7,582 nt of DNA from Planctomycetales bacterium (GCA_007127495.1 SKZG01000089.1:1-7582); one strand, 5' to 3'; shown: positions 1 through 7,566, numbered from the stretch's first letter. The notes: a model not told the origin generated them from the sequence alone. A program made the numbers and translations.

Positions 1-1056
1 GATGATCGCGGCCTATCAACCCCAGTCGAAGTCGAAGTGGCCCCGGAAAGTGCGCTGATGGAACGCGATTTGTCCGGCTACGAGGCCCTTGCCCTATGCA
101 ACGTCGCACAATTCACGCCCGGCGAAGCCAACGTGCTGAGCGCCTACGTGCGCGGCGGTGGCAGTTTGTTGCTGTTCATGGGCAACCTGGTGATGCCCGA
201 CCGTTACAACCGCGTGTTAGGGCCCGGCGCAACGAAAGAGAATCGGCTGCTTCCGGCCGTATTGGGTCCGGCGGTCGAATCGCCCAAAGGACGCCTCGAT
301 CCGCTCGAGTATCGGCACCCAATGCTCGATGCATTCCGGGGTGTGGAGCAGGCGGGACTCCTGACCACGCCCGTCGATCGGCACGTGCGCCTCGACGTGC
401 CGGAGCGGGGCTCGGCCCGCGTGGTGTTGCGGCTGCCCGGCGGCGACCCGCTGATCGTGGAGCAGCCGTTCGGCCGCGGACGGGTTGTGCTGGTGGCGAC
501 GTCGGCCGATACCTCGTGGACCCCCATGCCCTTGTTGCCCAGTTTTGTCCCGCTCGTGCAGGAAATGCTCGCATTCTGCCTTGCCGGCCGGATAACGGGC
601 CGAAATACGACCACCGGCTCTCCGTTACGAGGAATCGTCGCGGCAGCCGGGGGGATAAGCTCCGTCGAGGTGCGCACGCCCGACGGCGACCGGCGCGAGG
701 TCCGGCTGAGCGGGCTCGGGAACCAGCGCGACTGGACCTTCGCCGACACGTGGCAAAGCGGCATGTACGCCGTCCGCACCGTCGCTCCCGAAGCACAGGA
801 GATGCTTTTTGCAGTCAATATCGACATTGCGGAAAGTGAGTTGGTCCAGATCGGTGTTGACCGGCTCCGAGAGGAGGTATGGCCAGGAGTTCCTTTTGAG
901 TACAAGACGACCTGGCAGGAACCGGAACGTCCGAAAACCGTTTCTTTGAGGGGTGGGCACGGGCGACTGCACATCGCATTGCTTGCCGGCGCGCTCGGTT
1001 TGCTGCTACTGGAAACTCTCCTTGCGTGGCGATTCGGATATCAGGTGGCATCATGA
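1..1056 (+). CDS. BatA-like membrane protein with amidotransferase-like fold, 5'-partial
   Basis: The reading frame is open from base 1, so the true start is upstream; the in-frame GTG at 37 is only an internal codon. 351 residues are visible. Visible residues 24-62 form an alternating hydrophobic/Gly-rich core (LSGYEALALCNV, then YVRGGGSLLLFMGN) typical of the class I glutamine-amidotransferase-like module in BatA-type proteins. No nucleophile elbow (GxCxG) is seen, so it is probably non-catalytic. Residues 149-196 hold a GRGRVVLVATSADTSW strand-turn and an FVPLVQEML helix. A beta-rich region follows (about 205-270), then FAVNIDIAESEL, which recalls the 'FAVN.D..ES.L' end of this family. A membrane helix lies at about 323-343, with a short Arg-containing tail. 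The missing N-terminus would be expected to carry the BatA double membrane helix and possibly a vWA-like domain. The stop overlaps the next ATG by 4 bases, so the two genes are probably translationally coupled. Molecular role unknown; family assignment is from memory of the architecture. Confidence 0.85.
   Translation, partial: DDRGLSTPVEVEVAPESALMERDLSGYEALALCNVAQFTPGEANVLSAYVRGGGSLLLFMGNLVMPDRYNRVLGPGATKENRLLPAVLGPAVESPKGRLDPLEYRHPMLDAFRGVEQAGLLTTPVDRHVRLDVPERGSARVVLRLPGGDPLIVEQPFGRGRVVLVATSADTSWTPMPLLPSFVPLVQEMLAFCLAGRITGRNTTTGSPLRGIVAAAGGISSVEVRTPDGDRREVRLSGLGNQRDWTFADTWQSGMYAVRTVAPEAQEMLFAVNIDIAESELVQIGVDRLREEVWPGVPFEYKTTWQEPERPKTVSLRGGHGRLHIALLAGALGLLLLETLLAWRFGYQVAS
1043..1048 (+). promoter_or_regulatory. 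Ribosome binding site deciding the ATG at 1053
   Basis: AGGTGG lies 4 bases before the ATG at 1053, inside the end of the preceding gene. It supports 1053 over the in-frame GTG at 1026, which would create a 31-base overlap and add nine residues (MAIRISGGI) of no recognisable value. Confidence 0.55.
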
Positions 1057-3473
1057 GCGGCACGTTACCCTACTGGTTGGAGCAATGGCTCCGTATCGAT
1101 GCCGAGGCGGGCGAAGGCACGGCTTGGGCCTTGGACTTCCTGTGGCCGCTCCCGGCATGGGCAACTTTCCTATTGATGGCACTTGCCGCAGCCTATGTTG
1201 TCGGTATTTACCTGCGCGAGAATCGGCGGACGCCGCTCTGGCTGCGTATGACTCTGGCCGGCATGCGGCTTGTGCTCGTGGCCATTCTGCTGGTGATGCT
1301 TGCCCAGGTTTCCCTGTCGTTGAAGCGTACCGGTTTGCCTTACGTGGCCGTCGTGCTGGACAACTCGGCGAGCATGACAATCGCCGACCGTGTGAACGAC
1401 GACATCGCGGCGAATCTGCGCGACGGGCTAGCGCGGCTCGACTCGTCCTCTGTCGAACCGACCCGCTGGAACGTTGCTCGGGCTCTCCTTCTCGACCAGG
1501 ACAGCCGACTCCTGCACGCCCTGCATGGGGAATACCGACTCCGCTTCTATTACCTCGCCGATACGCCCTCCGGCACGCGGGCAGCGGCCGCAACCGACTT
1601 CGATACGATTGTGGAGGAATTGCGCGCGACGGAAGCGACGGGTAGTTCGACACGCCTGGGCGACGCAGTGCGCACGATCCTGGACGACCTGCGAGGAACG
1701 ACCCCGGCCGCCATCGTGGCATTTACCGACGGCATCACGACGGACGGCGCCCCCCTGGAGGAAGGCGCCGGCTCGGCCACTCGTCGCGGAGTGCCCCTAT
1801 TCCTGATCGGAATCGGCGACGACAAACCGGTGCGCGACGTGAAGCTTACCGACCTTCTGGTCGATGACCTGGTATTCGTCGGCGACATCCTGAGCTTCGA
1901 GGCCAGGCTGACCGCTTCCGGCTTCGCGGGCGAGGAAGTGAACCTCGTATTGCGACAAGAGGGCATTAAGGAGCCGCTCGCACAACAGACAATCACCTTG
2001 GGGCCCGACGGCAGCACGCAAACGGTTCGTGTGACGCACCAGCCCGAGTCGGTCGGCCAGTTCCAATACATCCTCGAAGCCGAGCCGCTCGAGGGCGAAC
2101 TTCAAACAGACAACAATCGGCAGCAGCGGAGCGTGACGGTCAGCGACGAAAAGATTCGCGTGCTTCTTGTGCAAGACTACCCGAGTTTCGAGTTCCGTTA
2201 CTTGTGGAATGTGCTCACACGCGCGGAAGCGAGCATCCAGTTGCACGCCGTTTTGCAGCAAGCCGACCGGGAACTGGTGCGCCAGGACGGCGGCGCGGAA
2301 GCCGATGAGCCGGTGCTGCGACCGTTCCCCCTGCGGCGCGAGGAGTTGTTCTCGTACGATGTGATCATCTTCGGCGACGTGAATCCGGCTTTGATCAGCC
2401 AATCCATGCTCGAAGGGGTGGCGGAATTTGTCGATCGTCCCGGCCAGGGCGGTGCGATCGTTTTCATCGCGGGGCCGCAGTTCATGCCGGCCGCATATCG
2501 CGATACCCCGTTGGCGCGTCTGTTCCCCAGCAATCCCCGATCGGTGCGGCTGCCCAGGAGCGATGAAGTGATCACCGAAGGGTTTCAGATACGGCCCACC
2601 GAGTTGGGACTATTGAGCCCGCCAATGCAGTTGGGGCTCGACCCCAGCGAGAATGCGAGAATATGGCAAAACCTGGCGCCAGTGTACTGGTTCGCCGAAC
2701 TTGCCGACCTTAAGCCTGGCGTGCGGGTGCTGGCTGTCCATCCGAGTGAAACCGATAGCGAAGGGCAGCCCCTGCCGATCATCTGCTTGCAGTATGTCGG
2801 TTCGGGCAAGGTGGTCATGCATGCTACCGATGAGACGTGGCGGTGGCGATGGCGCGCCGGCGATATGTTCTTCCAGCGGTATTGGGTGCAGATGATTCGC
2901 TACCTTGCCCGGTCGAAATTGACCGCCGAAGGCCGGGATGCCGTGCTCACGAGCGATCGTCGCGAGTACACTCACGGCGAGCCGGTCCGATTGCGAGTCC
3001 GATTTCTCGACGAGCGTTTGGCCCCGGCAGAAGATGACGGTGTGACCGTCGTTGTGGAACATGCGGGACATCGGACGCAACGGATTGCGCTGGAACGTAC
3101 GGCCGCGCACCGGGCTACCTTCGAGGCGACTCTCATGCGGCCGGGCGTTGGGGCGTATCATGCGTGGGTGGCTGCGCCCGCCCTGCCCGACGCTGCCCCG
3201 TCGCTCAACTTCTCGGTGGCGGCCCAGCCGGGTGAGTTCGAACGCACCCAAACCGATCTGTCAGCAATCCGGCAGGCCGCCCGAATGACCGGAGGCAAAG
3301 TGTATACCCCCCCAACCGCGGCCCGATTGCCGCGCGACCTTCCACCCGGCCGACAGGTGTCGGTTGAGCCGCTGCCGCCCAGGCCGCTCTGGAACCAATG
3401 GCCTCTGTTGTTCGTCTTCTTGTTAGTGCTCACTGGCGAGTGGGTTCTACGCAAACTTGGGGGCATGGTGTAA
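1053..3473 (+). CDS. vWA-domain membrane protein with amidotransferase-like module
   Basis: 806 residues from the ATG at 1053. Two membrane helices lie at about 33-54 and 66-90. The loop between them is basic (RENRRTPLWLR) and the N-terminus acidic, so by the positive-inside rule the body after helix 2 is outside the membrane. A vWA domain (about 96-260) has a MIDAS motif: D103-N-S105-A-S107, a candidate T200 (GSSTRLGDAV) and D226 in FTDG. Metal binding therefore looks intact. Residues 262-364 look like a beta-sandwich. Residues 367-490 form an amidotransferase-like module beginning LLVQDYPSFEFRYLW, with YDVIIFGDV and GGAIVFIAGP, but no Cys nucleophile elbow. Residues 572-621 hold GSGKVVMHATDETWRWRWR and a YWVQMIRYLAR helix. 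A second Ig-like region spans about 635-725, and a final membrane helix about 781-797 with a basic tail. In the Bat/MoxR theme such proteins are ATPase partners or envelope scaffolds; the exact role here is unknown. It sits between its operon neighbours with a 4-base overlap upstream and a 19-base gap downstream. Confidence 0.93.
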   Translation: MSGTLPYWLEQWLRIDAEAGEGTAWALDFLWPLPAWATFLLMALAAAYVVGIYLRENRRTPLWLRMTLAGMRLVLVAILLVMLAQVSLSLKRTGLPYVAVVLDNSASMTIADRVNDDIAANLRDGLARLDSSSVEPTRWNVARALLLDQDSRLLHALHGEYRLRFYYLADTPSGTRAAAATDFDTIVEELRATEATGSSTRLGDAVRTILDDLRGTTPAAIVAFTDGITTDGAPLEEGAGSATRRGVPLFLIGIGDDKPVRDVKLTDLLVDDLVFVGDILSFEARLTASGFAGEEVNLVLRQEGIKEPLAQQTITLGPDGSTQTVRVTHQPESVGQFQYILEAEPLEGELQTDNNRQQRSVTVSDEKIRVLLVQDYPSFEFRYLWNVLTRAEASIQLHAVLQQADRELVRQDGGAEADEPVLRPFPLRREELFSYDVIIFGDVNPALISQSMLEGVAEFVDRPGQGGAIVFIAGPQFMPAAYRDTPLARLFPSNPRSVRLPRSDEVITEGFQIRPTELGLLSPPMQLGLDPSENARIWQNLAPVYWFAELADLKPGVRVLAVHPSETDSEGQPLPIICLQYVGSGKVVMHATDETWRWRWRAGDMFFQRYWVQMIRYLARSKLTAEGRDAVLTSDRREYTHGEPVRLRVRFLDERLAPAEDDGVTVVVEHAGHRTQRIALERTAAHRATFEATLMRPGVGAYHAWVAAPALPDAAPSLNFSVAAQPGEFERTQTDLSAIRQAARMTGGKVYTPPTAARLPRDLPPGRQVSVEPLPPRPLWNQWPLLFVFLLVLTGEWVLRKLGGMV

Positions 3474-3476
3474 AAT

Positions 3477-3489
3477 GGAGGGAGAGGGA
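3477..3489 (+). promoter_or_regulatory. Purine-rich ribosome binding site for the ATG at 3493
   Basis: The run GGAGGGAGAGGGA ends 3 bases before the ATG at 3493 and is the strongest Shine-Dalgarno-like stretch in the window. It decides for 3493 over the TTG at 3457, which lies inside the preceding gene, and over the ATG at 3475, which would place the purine run inside the coding region. Confidence 0.65.
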
Positions 3490-3492
3490 CCC

Positions 3493-3894
3493 ATGCATCC
3501 GTTGCAACAGAAGATCGATCAGCTCCGCGGCCGCCTTCGCCAACTGCTGTTGGTGTATGGTGTGAGCGCGACCGTTGCCGCGGTGGTTGGGACGATCGTC
3601 GCGCTGGGGACGATTGACTACCTGTTACGCTTGCATGACCCGGGGATGCGCGTCCTCAGTTCGCTGGCATTGGTCGGCGTGTTCGGCTGGGTGGCGTATC
3701 GTTGCCTGTGGCAGCCGTTGGCAACGCATCTTGCCGATGCCGAGTTGGCGCTGCAACTGAAGCGACACTTCCCAGAGTTGGGCGACCAATTGGCGTGTGC
3801 GCTGGAGTTTCTCGACCAGCGGGACGACGAGCCCACGGCCGGCTCTGCCGCGATGCGGCGCGCTGTCATCGACCACACATGGCGTAAGGTCTGA
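3493..3894 (+). CDS. N-terminal fragment (133 aa) of giant coiled-coil membrane protein
   Basis: Starts at the ATG behind a strong purine-rich ribosome binding site, 19 bases after the vWA gene. The basic N-terminus (KIDQLRGRLRQ) is followed by membrane helices at about 18-43 and 53-74, a hairpin with a short external loop. A cytoplasmic segment follows (LADAELALQLKRHFPELGDQ, then ALEFLDQRDDEPTAGSAAMRRAVI), a pattern I recall from the start of large planctomycete proteins resembling DUF4175. In those the chain runs on into 'LDFS..LD.R' and a third helix. Here a TGA at codon 134 ends it. The next codons in the same frame read GLHFSAALDPRAALR, so this is almost certainly the front of the following open frame rather than an independent gene. 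If translated alone it would be a small two-helix membrane protein of unknown function. Confidence 0.75.
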   Translation: MHPLQQKIDQLRGRLRQLLLVYGVSATVAAVVGTIVALGTIDYLLRLHDPGMRVLSSLALVGVFGWVAYRCLWQPLATHLADAELALQLKRHFPELGDQLACALEFLDQRDDEPTAGSAAMRRAVIDHTWRKV

Positions 3895-3909
3895 GGGCTC
3901 CACTTTTCG

Positions 3910-3932
3910 GCGGCGCTCGATCCACGCGCCGC
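3910..3932 (+). other. GC-rich hairpin 15 bases after the in-frame TGA
   Basis: GCGGCGC at 3910-3916 pairs perfectly with GCGCCGC at 3926-3932 around the 9-base loop TCGATCCAC, inside coding sequence. There is no T-run after it, so it is not an intrinsic terminator. A hairpin at this distance could in principle affect stop-codon decoding, but such stems also arise by chance at this GC content. The structure is seen in the sequence; any role is speculation. Confidence 0.3.
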
Positions 3933-3939
3933 GCTGCGC

Positions 3940-6900
3940 TTGGCCGGGATTTCCGTTGCCGCATGCGTGGTGGCAGCCGGCGGAGCTGCTCTCGATCCGG
4001 TTTCCGCCCGCATCGCCGTTGCCCGGCTCGCCAACCCCGTGGCGCCCCCGGAATGGCCTCGGCACACGCACCTTGAGCTTGGTGCCCCGGTCGATCGTGT
4101 TGCGCGCGGGCAGGTTTTCGAAGTGGAGGTCATCGACCAAGCCGGTGCCCGGCTGCCCGACGACTTGCAGATCGAGTATCGATTTCTTCTGCCCGACGGA
4201 TCGACCACGGTCCAGCGCGAACCGATGCGGCGGCGCAACCCCGCGATAGCGTTCGCCCGCCGCGAAAGCGTCACGCGGCCGTTCGCCTACCGCGCGGTCG
4301 GAGGCGACGACCATTCCATGCCTTGGATCGAAGTGGCGATCGCTGAGCCGCCGGCCATCGAAGAACTCGCGTTGCGGCTTTCGCCGCCCGGGTACTCCGG
4401 TTTCCCGCCGCACACGGCGGAAAAGCACCTTCGGATTCTCAAGGGCTCAACGCTTGCCATCTCCGGCCGGGCCAACAAACCGCTGGATTCGCTTCTGCTG
4501 CACTTGGACGACCGGGAGCCGATTGCCGCAATCCTTGACGAGAGCGGCCTGCGTTTTCGCATTCCGGCGCCTGGCGAATCGGAGCCGGCTATTGACGCCC
4601 CGGGCGCGTATTGGTTCGAGTTGGCCGATCGTGATGGATTGCGCAGCGAGACCCCGCCGTGGGATCTCCAAGTCGTGCCCGACCCTCCGCCCACCGTGAC
4701 GATCGAGCAGCCATCGGCAAGTCTGTTTGTCACCCCGGAGGCCGTGATACCGGTGCGCGTCGTTGCCAAGGACAATCTTGCCGTCCGGCGGATCAGTTTG
4801 CGGCATCGACGTGGATCCGCTGGGGGCTTGCCGGAAGGGCAATCCCTCCTTTCGGGCGACGCAGAAGGCACATTGGTCTTGTACGAGGGGCTCCCAGAGG
4901 CGCCGCCGGCTGCCGACGGGCGGCGGTCGCCGCTGGACAGCCCCGGCGATCATCGCGTTGTCGAAACGCGCTGGGCACTCGAGCCTCTTCAATTGCAGCC
5001 GGGTACTCAATGGATCCTGACCGCAACGGCGGACGATTATCAGCCGGCATCCGGAGTGAGCCCCCCGGTGCGGTTGAGCATCATCACACGACGCGAACTG
5101 GACGACCGCCTTGCCGCGAGGCAGAATCTGATTGTCGCTGAACTTCGCCGTGTGCTGGAAATGCAGCGCAGCGCGCGCGGCCGGGTCGCGGAACTTGCCG
5201 TCCGCCTCGGGGAACTTGCGGAGCTTTCTCGGCCCGACCTCGACCACCTGCAGGCGGCCGAATTGACCCAACGCCGGATCGAGGACGAGTTGACCGGCAA
5301 GGGCGATAGCATACCCGGATACGTGACCGCGCTGATGACCGACTTGGACAATAACCGCTTGGACCGCCCCGACGTGCGACGGCGGATGCAGTCGCTGTTG
5401 GCGGAACTCGAGCGTGCGGGGCGTGACGATTTGCCTCCCATCCGGCACGAGTTGACGACGGCCATCAAGTCAGCCCAGGCCGAGGGGGCGCCCCCCGGTG
5501 CAAGCTGGCCGGCGGACCCGGCCGTCGGCAGTTCGCTATTGGCCGCCGCCGCATACCAAGACCGCGTCATGGATACCTTGGATGGCATTCTGAAGGACTT
5601 GGGCCGGTGGGACAACTACCGCCGGTTCTACCATGAGGTCGGACGGATCCTACGCGAACAGGAGGATCTTGGAGCCCGCACGAAGGAGTCGAGTCGGCGC
5701 ACGATGGGTCGCGACCGGCGCGATTTGCCCCCCGCCGACGTTGCCGACCTCCGCGTCCTCGGAGTCGCCCAAACTGAACTGGCGCGGCAACTCGACCGGA
5801 TGGGCGCTGACATGAACCAGGTGGCCCGAGACCTCGCCGGCACCGACCCCCTCGCAGCCGATACGATTGCCGACGCCGTGGACGAAATCCGGCGCCGCTC
5901 CATCAGCGGCCTCATGCGCACCTCGGGGACGCACCTAGAGCAGAATCACATCGGTCAGGCCGTCGCGGTCCAGCGGCAGGTCCGCGCAGCACTCCAGGAT
6001 GTGCTCGACATCCTGGCAAACCGGCGTGAGCACGAATTGGAGAGGCTGATCAGCCGACTGCGCGAAATCGAAACTGAACTGGCCGACATGCTTCGCCGGC
6101 AGGCCGATACGACCGCCGGCTTCCACGATGCCGCGCAAGATGAACGCGGCGAGGCGGCGCAGACGGCCGAAAGCCGCCGCCGGCTCCAAACGCTCGGCGA
6201 CCGGCAATCGGGCCTGGCCGAAGAAGCCTCGCGCGCCGCGCGCCGCCTGGCACGTCTGTTGGCGCAGGAAGCGGCAAGGTCGGTGGCGCAAGCGGGCGAA
6301 AAGATGGCCGCTGCGGCGCGGGACGCGGCCTCCGAACGCGCCGCCACCGGGGCCGAACAGGCCGCCCAGGCGCAAGAACTACTTGAACTGGCCTACCGGC
6401 AGCTTGAAACCCGACGCCGGATGGCACAGGCCGAATTGGTCGCTGAACAACTTGCACGTCTCGAGGACGCCGTCCGAGAGCTTCACGACGCGGAGCAGGG
6501 AGTTATCGACGAGGCGCGCCAATTCGACCGATTGGCCGATTCGCCCGGCGGCCTGACTCGCTCGCACCTGGCCGATCTTCAAGATCTCGTCGGCCTGCAA
6601 CTCGCCATCCAGGGCGATACGGAACAGCTCCGCGGTAAGCTCATCGGGGCTGAGACCGTGCAACTAGTGCTCGACAGGGCGGCCGAGTACATGGTTGAGG
6701 TTGCAACGCGTCTTCGGCAGCACCAAACCGGCAACGAAACGCAACAAGCGGCCATCCGGGCGCGCGACACACTGGCCATGCTGCTCGAAGCCTTTCAGAC
6801 CGATCCGGCCGACCCGTCGCAGGCCCCCATCGCCGGCGATGCGGGAACCGGCGCGAACGGCGATCCCGTCGGTGAACCCATTCCCGCCGCCGAAGTCAAG

Positions 6901-7566
6901 CTGCTCAAGCTGCTTCAGCAGGACCTCAACCGCCGCACGGCGGAACTGGCCGAATCGGCCCCCGGACGGAATCCGGCCTCGAATGGACTTCAAGGGCAAG
7001 TCGAACGTCTCGCCAAGGAACAGGGGCAGCTTGCCGACTTGACCCTTGGCTTGGTCGTGATGCCGGGCGAGCAGGAAAGGGTTTCCGAGGACGCGCACCC
7101 GCTGCTGGAGGTCGCCCAACGGATGCGCGACGTGCAATCCCGACTCGCGCAGGAGGCGACTGACGAGCAAACAACCGCCATGCAGGAGCACATCGTCAAG
7201 CAGCTCGATATCCTTCTGGAGCAGGCTCGTAATCAGGCGTTGGCATCGGCCGAAGGCGCCCCGCAGGCGGCCCCGTCAATGGATCAGCAGTCGAGCCCGG
7301 CAACAGGCGAGCCACCCGATGCCGATCGCGACCCGACGCAGGCGCCGGCTCGTGAAGCGACCGACAAGCCGGGTGCAGCGGAATCCATTGAGGAGCGCCC
7401 CGATCCTTGGCGGACCTTGCACGCCATGGAGCGATTGTGGAATCAATTGCCCCAACGGCAGCGAGAGCAACTGCTCCAGATGGCGCCGGAGCAGTTCTTG
7501 CCAAAGTACGAACTAGAAATCGAACATTATTTCCGGCGCCTTTCGGAGGAACAGGCACGCCCCTAG
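3940..7566 (+). CDS. C-terminal fragment (1208 aa) of giant coiled-coil membrane protein
   Basis: This is in the same frame as the 133-aa fragment, 15 codons after its stop. The TTG at 3940 is only a nominal start: no Shine-Dalgarno sequence precedes it, and coding similarity begins right after the TGA at 3895. Numbered from 3940: hydrophobic helix at about 3-18 (third helix of the intact protein), a family-like segment ARLANPVAPPEWPRHTHLEL, then Ig-like beta regions at about 50-135, 140-245 and 250-385, including TVTIEQP and VVAKDNLAVRRISLRHR. A very long Ala/Arg/Gln/Glu-rich coiled coil runs from about 386 to 950 and resumes at 985-1100. Pro/Gly/Ala-rich linkers lie at about 952-985 and 1106-1155. 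The C-terminal 55 residues (WRTLHAMERLWNQLPQRQRE, then EQFLPKYELEIEHYFRRL) look like a separate helical docking element. No enzymatic motif is seen. It is probably an extracytoplasmic scaffold acting with the vWA proteins encoded upstream. Ends with TAG. Confidence 0.8.
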   Translation: MAGISVAACVVAAGGAALDPVSARIAVARLANPVAPPEWPRHTHLELGAPVDRVARGQVFEVEVIDQAGARLPDDLQIEYRFLLPDGSTTVQREPMRRRNPAIAFARRESVTRPFAYRAVGGDDHSMPWIEVAIAEPPAIEELALRLSPPGYSGFPPHTAEKHLRILKGSTLAISGRANKPLDSLLLHLDDREPIAAILDESGLRFRIPAPGESEPAIDAPGAYWFELADRDGLRSETPPWDLQVVPDPPPTVTIEQPSASLFVTPEAVIPVRVVAKDNLAVRRISLRHRRGSAGGLPEGQSLLSGDAEGTLVLYEGLPEAPPAADGRRSPLDSPGDHRVVETRWALEPLQLQPGTQWILTATADDYQPASGVSPPVRLSIITRRELDDRLAARQNLIVAELRRVLEMQRSARGRVAELAVRLGELAELSRPDLDHLQAAELTQRRIEDELTGKGDSIPGYVTALMTDLDNNRLDRPDVRRRMQSLLAELERAGRDDLPPIRHELTTAIKSAQAEGAPPGASWPADPAVGSSLLAAAAYQDRVMDTLDGILKDLGRWDNYRRFYHEVGRILREQEDLGARTKESSRRTMGRDRRDLPPADVADLRVLGVAQTELARQLDRMGADMNQVARDLAGTDPLAADTIADAVDEIRRRSISGLMRTSGTHLEQNHIGQAVAVQRQVRAALQDVLDILANRREHELERLISRLREIETELADMLRRQADTTAGFHDAAQDERGEAAQTAESRRRLQTLGDRQSGLAEEASRAARRLARLLAQEAARSVAQAGEKMAAAARDAASERAATGAEQAAQAQELLELAYRQLETRRRMAQAELVAEQLARLEDAVRELHDAEQGVIDEARQFDRLADSPGGLTRSHLADLQDLVGLQLAIQGDTEQLRGKLIGAETVQLVLDRAAEYMVEVATRLRQHQTGNETQQAAIRARDTLAMLLEAFQTDPADPSQAPIAGDAGTGANGDPVGEPIPAAEVKLLKLLQQDLNRRTAELAESAPGRNPASNGLQGQVERLAKEQGQLADLTLGLVVMPGEQERVSEDAHPLLEVAQRMRDVQSRLAQEATDEQTTAMQEHIVKQLDILLEQARNQALASAEGAPQAAPSMDQQSSPATGEPPDADRDPTQAPAREATDKPGAAESIEERPDPWRTLHAMERLWNQLPQRQREQLLQMAPEQFLPKYELEIEHYFRRLSEEQARP

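Larger units (their letters stand above)
3493..7566 (+). pseudogene. DUF4175-like membrane coiled-coil gene interrupted by in-frame TGA
   Basis: Taken together, the two fragments form one frame of 1358 codons with a single internal stop, TGA at 3892-3894 (codon 134). No base gain or loss is needed to join them. The joined product of about 1357 residues would have helices at about 18-43, 53-74 and 152-167, with the stop in the cytoplasmic segment between helices 2 and 3. The Ig-like and coiled-coil parts would lie outside the membrane. A single C-to-T transition from CGA (Arg) or a G-to-T change from GGA (Gly) would explain the stop. The absence of any further stop in the following 1223 codons argues against long decay: recent mutation, sequence error or tolerated readthrough are all possible. 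TGA also ends the BatA-like gene, where reading on makes no sense, so genome-wide recoding of TGA is unlikely. The DUF4175 resemblance is from memory and moderate. Confidence 0.7.

Noticed and set aside
204..974. Minus-strand open frame (256 codons) opposite the BatA-like gene
   Set aside because: Ser/Arg/Pro-rich translation typical of antisense reading of GC-rich genes; the + strand frame is clearly coding.
1026..1052. GTG at 1026 as start of the vWA gene
   Set aside because: The ATG at 1053 has AGGTGG at proper spacing and makes the usual ATGA overlap.
3892..3894. Genome-wide reassignment of TGA to an amino acid
   Set aside because: TGA at 1054-1056 ends the BatA-like gene exactly at the overlapping ATG of the next gene, and reading on would enter a non-coding frame; Trp is encoded by TGG throughout.
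3910..3932. Intrinsic terminator after the TGA at 3892
   Set aside because: The hairpin has no following T-run and lies inside continuing coding sequence.
4447..5448. Long minus-strand open frame (333 codons) opposite the coiled-coil gene
   Set aside because: It is a shadow of GC-rich codon bias: the opposite frame has recognisable Ig-like and coiled-coil sequence, while this translation shows no domain or membrane pattern.
5771..6085. Short repeated string AACTGAACTGGC in two places of the coiled-coil gene
   Set aside because: Both copies encode similar Thr-Glu-Leu-Ala heptad content of a coiled coil; too short and too biased in composition to be a meaningful DNA repeat.
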